Part shown: positions 43,635-47,135 of the stretch, in pieces
Layout of the letters: each line of letters starts with the position of its first letter
How positions within the stretch are numbered: the first letter of the stretch is position 1
Origin: Sulfurimonas sp.
GTDB lineage: Bacteria > Campylobacterota > Campylobacteria > Campylobacterales > Sulfurimonadaceae
DNA length: 47,135 bases
Reading direction: 5' to 3'
NCBI GenBank assembly: GCA_026988245.1
Contig: JALSLR010000064.1
Span: 1 to 47,135 of the forward strand
Made by a program: the position numbers and the translations under genes
Notes under the pieces: generated by a model
What the model was told of the DNA's origin: nothing
Databases searched by the model: none
Seen by the model: only the letters and a program-made list of their open reading frames with translations

Positions 43635-44690
43635 ATGTTATTATATATCCATATTCCATTTTGTGATTCTAAATGTTCTTACTGTGCTTTTAACTCTTAT
43701 GTTGATAAGTTTCATCTTAAAGAAAGCTATATGGATGCACTTTTTGTGCAACTTGAGTTTGAATTACAAAGGTTTCAAGTTCAAACAAATTCGATTACCA
43801 GTGTTTTTATAGGTGGTGGCACCCCATCAACTGTATCTCCAGACTTATACTCAAAAATATTTCATACCATAAAACCATACCTGCACCCCAAGGCAGAGAT
43901 AACCTCAGAAGCTAACCCAAATAGCGCTACTTATGAGTGGCTACAAGGGATGTATAAACTAGGAGTGAACCGTATAAGCTTTGGAGTCCAAAGTTTTAAT
44001 GATGCTAAGCTTAAAATCTTAAATCGTGCACACTCTAGTGATGATGCACAAAGAGCAGTCCATGATGCTAAAACAGTTGGCTTTGAAAATATCTCGCTTG
44101 ATTTGATTTATGCAACTTTAGGGGATACAAAAGAGTTACTTGAATATGATTTACGTACAGCGTTTAAGCTGCCTATCAACCATTTAAGTGCCTATGCGCT
44201 TACTATTGAGGAGGGGACCCCTTTTGAGAGTAAACCACAAATGTCTAAAGAAAGACTCTCACTTACCTCATGGCTCTTTGAAAATATAACAAAAAAAGGG
44301 TTTAAGCAATACGAGATTAGTAATTTTGGCTCATACAAGAGTAAACATAATCTAGGTTATTGGAAATATGATGATTACATAGGTCTTGGAAGTGGTGCAG
44401 TTGGTAAGTTAAAAAGCCAAAGATTTTATCCTAGTAGTGATATCAAAACATATATCGCCACCCCTACAGATGCTCAAAAAGAACAACTCAGCGATGAAGA
44501 CCAAACAATAGAAAAAATATTTTTAGGACTACGTTCATGTGTAGGGATAAAAAAAGAGCTTTTAGATAAAAAAGAGCTTTTACAAGCTCAAATACTTGTT
44601 AAAGAAAAAAAACTCTATCTAATAAATGATACTTTTTACAATTATGACTATCTTTTAGCTGATGAGATTGCACTTTTTATATCTTATTGA
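43635..44690 (+). CDS. hemW: Heme chaperone HemW (radical SAM)
   Basis: A 351-residue radical SAM protein with the cluster motif C10-X3-C14-X2-C17 (IPFCDSKCSYC), GGGTPS, EANP, GVNRISFGVQS, and the family-specific DLIYATLG and LSAYALTIEEGTPF. HemW carries heme rather than acting as coproporphyrinogen oxidase; the N-terminal extra cysteine of true HemN is absent. The start ATG at 43635 is preferred over a TTG at 43629, as the family begins right before Y-I-H-I-P. It has GATGCTAAG at 44001 and an A-ending variant at 44065. Confidence 0.92.
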   Translation: MLLYIHIPFCDSKCSYCAFNSYVDKFHLKESYMDALFVQLEFELQRFQVQTNSITSVFIGGGTPSTVSPDLYSKIFHTIKPYLHPKAEITSEANPNSATYEWLQGMYKLGVNRISFGVQSFNDAKLKILNRAHSSDDAQRAVHDAKTVGFENISLDLIYATLGDTKELLEYDLRTAFKLPINHLSAYALTIEEGTPFESKPQMSKERLSLTSWLFENITKKGFKQYEISNFGSYKSKHNLGYWKYDDYIGLGSGAVGKLKSQRFYPSSDIKTYIATPTDAQKEQLSDEDQTIEKIFLGLRSCVGIKKELLDKKELLQAQILVKEKKLYLINDTFYNYDYLLADEIALFISY

Positions 44691-44739
44691 AGTTATTTTT
44701 GCTAAAATCACGCATAAATTATAATTTATAAGGTTTTAT

Positions 44740-45144
44740 ATGTTTGGCATGGGTTTTACCGAAATACTTTTCATCGCAGTTATCGCAATACTTTTCTTGG
44801 GTCCAGATAAACTTCCTACAGCTATGGTAGAGGTTGCTAAGTTCTTTAGAAATGCGAAAAAGACCATAGGCAGTGTGAAGGACTCTTTAGAAGAAGAGAT
44901 GAATGTAAATGAGATAAAAGAGGAGGCTCTTGCTTATAAAAAAGAGCTTCTTAGTGCAACTGATGAAATAAAACAAGCTACAGAGATACCAAGCATTGGT
45001 ACTTCACTCTCAGACCTCAGTAGTGATTTACTTGATGATAATGACGATGAAGATGAAGTAGTAAAACAAAAAAAACAAAAAAAACCTAAAGCCGAAAAGG
45101 TAACCTTTGAAAAAAAACCTAAAAAAGAAGATATAGATGTTTGA
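44740..45144 (+). CDS. tatB: Sec-independent protein translocase subunit TatB
   Basis: A 134-residue single-helix membrane protein: membrane segment about 5-20 with FTEILFIAVIAILFLGPDKLP, an amphipathic helix with VAKFFRNAKKTIGSVKDSLE, and a charged cytoplasmic tail ending in Lys-rich repeats. The GPDKLP hinge and Glu at position 8 are TatB-like, and the following tatC makes the assignment clear. AAGG lies 9 nt upstream. The gene overlaps tatC by 8 nt. TatA is not in the window. Confidence 0.92.
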   Translation: MFGMGFTEILFIAVIAILFLGPDKLPTAMVEVAKFFRNAKKTIGSVKDSLEEEMNVNEIKEEALAYKKELLSATDEIKQATEIPSIGTSLSDLSSDLLDDNDDEDEVVKQKKQKKPKAEKVTFEKKPKKEDIDV

Positions 45145-45949
45145 TGATATAAAGCCACACCTCGTAGAACTTAGAAAAAGACTTGGCATCTCTTTTGGAA
45201 GTTTGATAGTTATGTTCTTTGTGATGTTTTACTTTCATGAGCCAATACTCAACTGGATGGTAGAACCACTCAATCATGCTCTCATAGAAGTGGGTAAAAA
45301 ATCAGTTCATGCCGCTGATGGAATGGTAACAACCTCTCAAGTTGGTGGGGCATTTTTTGTGGCACTAAAAGTTTCATTTTTTGCAGCTATCATGGGGGCA
45401 CTTCCTATCATACTGTCACAAATTTGGGCCTTTATAGCACCTGGTCTTTATGCAAATGAGAAAAAGATGGTGATCCCTTTTGTTATAGGGGGGACGACGA
45501 TGTTTGGCATAGGTGTCCTCTTTGCTTATTATGTTGTGACTCCTTTTGGTTTTGATTTTCTCATCACTTTTGGTAGTTTTAAATTTACGCCTCTTATAAA
45601 TATCGAAGACTATGTTGGGTTTTTCACAAAAATAATGTTTGGTTTTGGGATTGCCTTTGAGTTACCTATCTTTGCATACTTTTTTGCACTCTTAGGTTTT
45701 ATCAACGATAAAAATATGAAAGACTTTTTCAAGTATGCAGTTGTTATCATCTTTATCGTAGCTGCACTTTTAACCCCTCCTGATGTTTTAACACAACTTC
45801 TTATGGCTGGTCCACTTATCATTCTATACGGGCTTTCAATTCTCATAGTTAGAGTTGTAAACCCAGCTTCAGATGAGGACGAAGACGATGATGATGAAGA
45901 AGTTGATCTTATGAGCGAAATAAAAGCGTTAAACAAAAGTAGTGAATAA
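45137..45949 (+). CDS. tatC: Sec-independent protein translocase subunit TatC
   Basis: A 270-residue, six-helix protein that recognises twin-arginine signal peptides. Motifs HLVELRKRLG at the N-terminus, the conserved FFVALKVSFFAA and WAFIAPGLYANEKK regions, and the Glu in FELPIFAYF are present. The C-terminal tail is strongly acidic (DEDEDDDDEEVDL). The stop overlaps the queA GTG by 8 nt. Confidence 0.96.
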   Translation: MFDDIKPHLVELRKRLGISFGSLIVMFFVMFYFHEPILNWMVEPLNHALIEVGKKSVHAADGMVTTSQVGGAFFVALKVSFFAAIMGALPIILSQIWAFIAPGLYANEKKMVIPFVIGGTTMFGIGVLFAYYVVTPFGFDFLITFGSFKFTPLINIEDYVGFFTKIMFGFGIAFELPIFAYFFALLGFINDKNMKDFFKYAVVIIFIVAALLTPPDVLTQLLMAGPLIILYGLSILIVRVVNPASDEDEDDDDEEVDLMSEIKALNKSSE

Positions 45950-46970
45950 AGAACTCTTAACACAAAGCTATGACTTCAACTTACCTGATGAACTCATAGC
46001 AAAATTTCCTGCCTCACCACGTGACCATGCCAAATTATTAGTCTATAACCGAAAAATAGATGAAATTACTCATGCCCACTTTTATGATTTAGAAAAGTTT
46101 ATACCAAAAAACTGTGCTTTGATATTTAATGACACTAAGGTTATCAAGGCTAGGTTGTTTGGCAAAAAAGAGAGTGGTGGCAAACTGGAACTCCTCATCA
46201 ACCGTCCTCTTGACGCATATACTATAAATGTATATATACGTGGTAAAGTAAAGATATCTACAAAAATATTTTTTGATGATGAACTAAGTGCTCAAGTCAC
46301 TAAGCTTGACGAAGATGGCAGTCGTGAAGTAGAATTTTTTCATAAAACTCACAAATTACGCTTTGAAGAGTTGTTACCTATCATAGACAAGATTGGACAT
46401 GTCCCCTTACCCCCATACATAGACAGATCAGACGACAAAAGTGATGAGAGTGAGTACCAAAGTGTCTTTGCAAAACAAGAGGGTGCAGTAGCAGCTCCTA
46501 CAGCATCTTTACACTTCACACCCAAACAACACGCGCAAATATGTAAAAATTTTCAACATGCCTATGTCACGCTCCATGTAGGAAGCGGTACTTTTAAACC
46601 TGTTGATGCTAAGGTGATAACTGATCATCCTATGCACTCAGAATACTACTCCATCAGTGATGATGCTAAGAGTATACTTGATGATGCTAAGGTAAGTATC
46701 CTTAGCATCGGAACAACTTCAACTCGCACTATAGAATTTTATGACAAACATGGCAAGATCCAAACTGGTGAAGCAAATCTTTTCTTACACCCACAAAACA
46801 AACCAAGCAGAGTAAACCATCTCTTAACTAACTTTCATCTTCCAAAATCTACTCTGCTTATGCTGGTAGCTTCTTTCGTTGGGGTAGATAAGACACAAGA
46901 ACTCTATAAAATAGCCATACAAAACAACTATAGATTTTACTCCTATGGCGATGCGATGCTAATTTTATAA
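45942..46970 (+). CDS. queA: S-adenosylmethionine:tRNA ribosyltransferase-isomerase
   Basis: A 342-residue enzyme that makes epoxyqueuosine in tRNA from SAM. Motifs include DYNF-like YDFNLPDELIAKFPASPRD, FNDTKVIKARL, GHVPLPPYIDR, ASLHFT, THHV-type VTLHVGSGTFKPV, DHPMHSEYY and GTTSTRTIE. Starts at GTG overlapping tatC. A 105-nt stretch (46605-46709) holds four GATGCTAAG motifs, and the encoded segment DDAKSILDDAKVSIL is an internal duplication. The codon context there is unlike the rest of the gene. Confidence 0.95.
   Translation: MNKELLTQSYDFNLPDELIAKFPASPRDHAKLLVYNRKIDEITHAHFYDLEKFIPKNCALIFNDTKVIKARLFGKKESGGKLELLINRPLDAYTINVYIRGKVKISTKIFFDDELSAQVTKLDEDGSREVEFFHKTHKLRFEELLPIIDKIGHVPLPPYIDRSDDKSDESEYQSVFAKQEGAVAAPTASLHFTPKQHAQICKNFQHAYVTLHVGSGTFKPVDAKVITDHPMHSEYYSISDDAKSILDDAKVSILSIGTTSTRTIEFYDKHGKIQTGEANLFLHPQNKPSRVNHLLTNFHLPKSTLLMLVASFVGVDKTQELYKIAIQNNYRFYSYGDAMLIL
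46605..46709 (+). repeat. Cluster of four GATGCTAAG motifs in queA
   Basis: Direct copies at 46605, 46662 and 46683 and a complementary copy at 46701-46709. The last two form GATGCTAAGG, 7 nt, CCTTAGCATC (46683-46709), a perfect 10-bp inverted repeat inside the coding sequence. Confidence 0.8.
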
Positions 46971-46985
46971 ATTTTTTTTCATTTA

Positions 46986-47013
46986 AGGGTACCTCTAAAA
47001 ACCCTTGTACCCT
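46986..47013 (+). terminator. Stem-loop just downstream of queA
   Basis: AGGGTAC (46986-46992) and GTACCCT (47007-47013) pair over a 14-nt loop. It is preceded by a T-run (46971-46979), not followed by one, so an intrinsic terminator in the plus direction is doubtful; it may belong to the repeat that follows. Confidence 0.3.
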
Positions 47014-47015
47014 CA

Positions 47016-47113
47016 GCATTATAGCAGATATGCTAATACAAGGCGAAAATTCGCAGGAGCTACTAGTAGCTTCAAGAGTTTTTAACGCAGTAGTAGTGTA
47101 TCTGCTATAATGC
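47016..47113. repeat. Palindromic intergenic repeat at the window end
   Basis: GCATTATAGCAGATA at 47016-47030 and its exact reverse complement at 47099-47113 enclose two further palindromes: GCGAA-AA-TTCGC (47043-47054) and the perfect 14-mer AGCTACTAGTAGCT (47058-47071). The element could form a branched structure. It contains no gene I can support and may continue past the window edge. Confidence 0.6.
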
Positions 47114-47135
47114 CCATAGGGAGCCAAAAAGAGAG

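Noticed and set aside
5193..46709. GATGCTAAG as a KOPS, Chi or replication-polarised signal
   Set aside because: The 11:13 orientation balance over 47 kb shows no strand polarity. A Chi-like role is not strictly excluded but such words are usually skewed to the leading strand.
5193..46709. GATGCTAAG as a result of a favoured Asp-Ala-Lys peptide
   Set aside because: Eight of 24 copies encode Leu-Ser-Ile or Leu-Ala-Ser in other frames, and the Lys codon is AAG rather than the usual AAA in nearly all DAK cases.
46858..47127. Leftward ORF of 89 codons at the window end
   Set aside because: It overlaps the queA 3' end and the palindromic repeat, has no visible ribosome binding site and no family resemblance.

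Overview
The window is about 47 kb of AT-rich, densely packed chromosome from a Campylobacterota (epsilonproteobacterial) species, most like the free-living Sulfurimonas/Sulfurovum lineage. The evidence is an epsilon-specific hobA beside lysC, holB and folP; the folC - M23 endopeptidase - bactofilin - mfd order known from the Helicobacter cell-shape locus; an FolP with the long epsilon-type N-terminus; and two-component kinases of the IAHQWRQPL type. I found no tRNA, rRNA, IS element, prophage or CRISPR array.

Layout. 1-5.4 kb: an MCP-like membrane protein, a receiver/degenerate-GGDEF protein, rho, murI and an unrecognised helical protein. 5.4-9.6 kb: dnaX, then a leftward kinase/regulator/HAMP-only operon and a small low-complexity protein. 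9.6-13.6 kb: leftward YmdB-type phosphoesterase, PHP protein, nitroreductase and CDP-alcohol phosphatidyltransferase, with a TagD-like cytidylyltransferase divergent from the last. 13.6-23.7 kb: a long leftward block, rpmH-rnpA-yidD-yidC-jag-mnmE-folC-M23-bactofilin-mfd, covering ribosome/RNase P, membrane insertion, tRNA modification, folate, cell shape and transcription-coupled repair. 23.8-32.2 kb, rightward: an outer-membrane protein, prs, nhaA, lepA, comF-like, grpE and dnaK. 32.2-34.7 kb, leftward: small protein, OmpR-type regulator, kinase and a CXXCH mini-cytochrome. 34.8-38.8 kb, leftward: rppH-lysC-hobA-holB-folP. 38.8-41.4 kb, rightward: outer-membrane protein, lipoprotein M6 metalloprotease and a stand-alone M6 N-terminal-like domain. 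41.4-47.1 kb: a PAS-GGDEF-GGDEF-EAL protein (leftward), then hemW, tatB, tatC, queA and a partial palindromic intergenic repeat.

The most striking non-gene signal is the 9-mer GATGCTAAG (reverse complement CTTAGCATC). I counted 24 exact copies by eye, against about 0.3 expected from base composition. They occur in both orientations and in three reading frames (Asp-Ala-Lys, Leu-Ser-Ile, Leu-Ala-Ser), and all lie inside genes. This looks like a dispersed DNA signal, such as an uptake-type sequence, rather than a protein motif; a comF-like gene carries three copies and queA four. Other notable signals are genes whose -10 box sits 5-6 nt before the ATG (predicted leaderless mRNAs), a covarying head-to-head REP-like pair between grpE and dnaK, an inverted repeat over the grpE promoter, and a hairpin over a ribosome binding site next to tandem regulator-type boxes ahead of the 34.7 kb operon.

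All calls come from reading the sequence; no database search was possible. No intergenic gap exceeds 300 bases.
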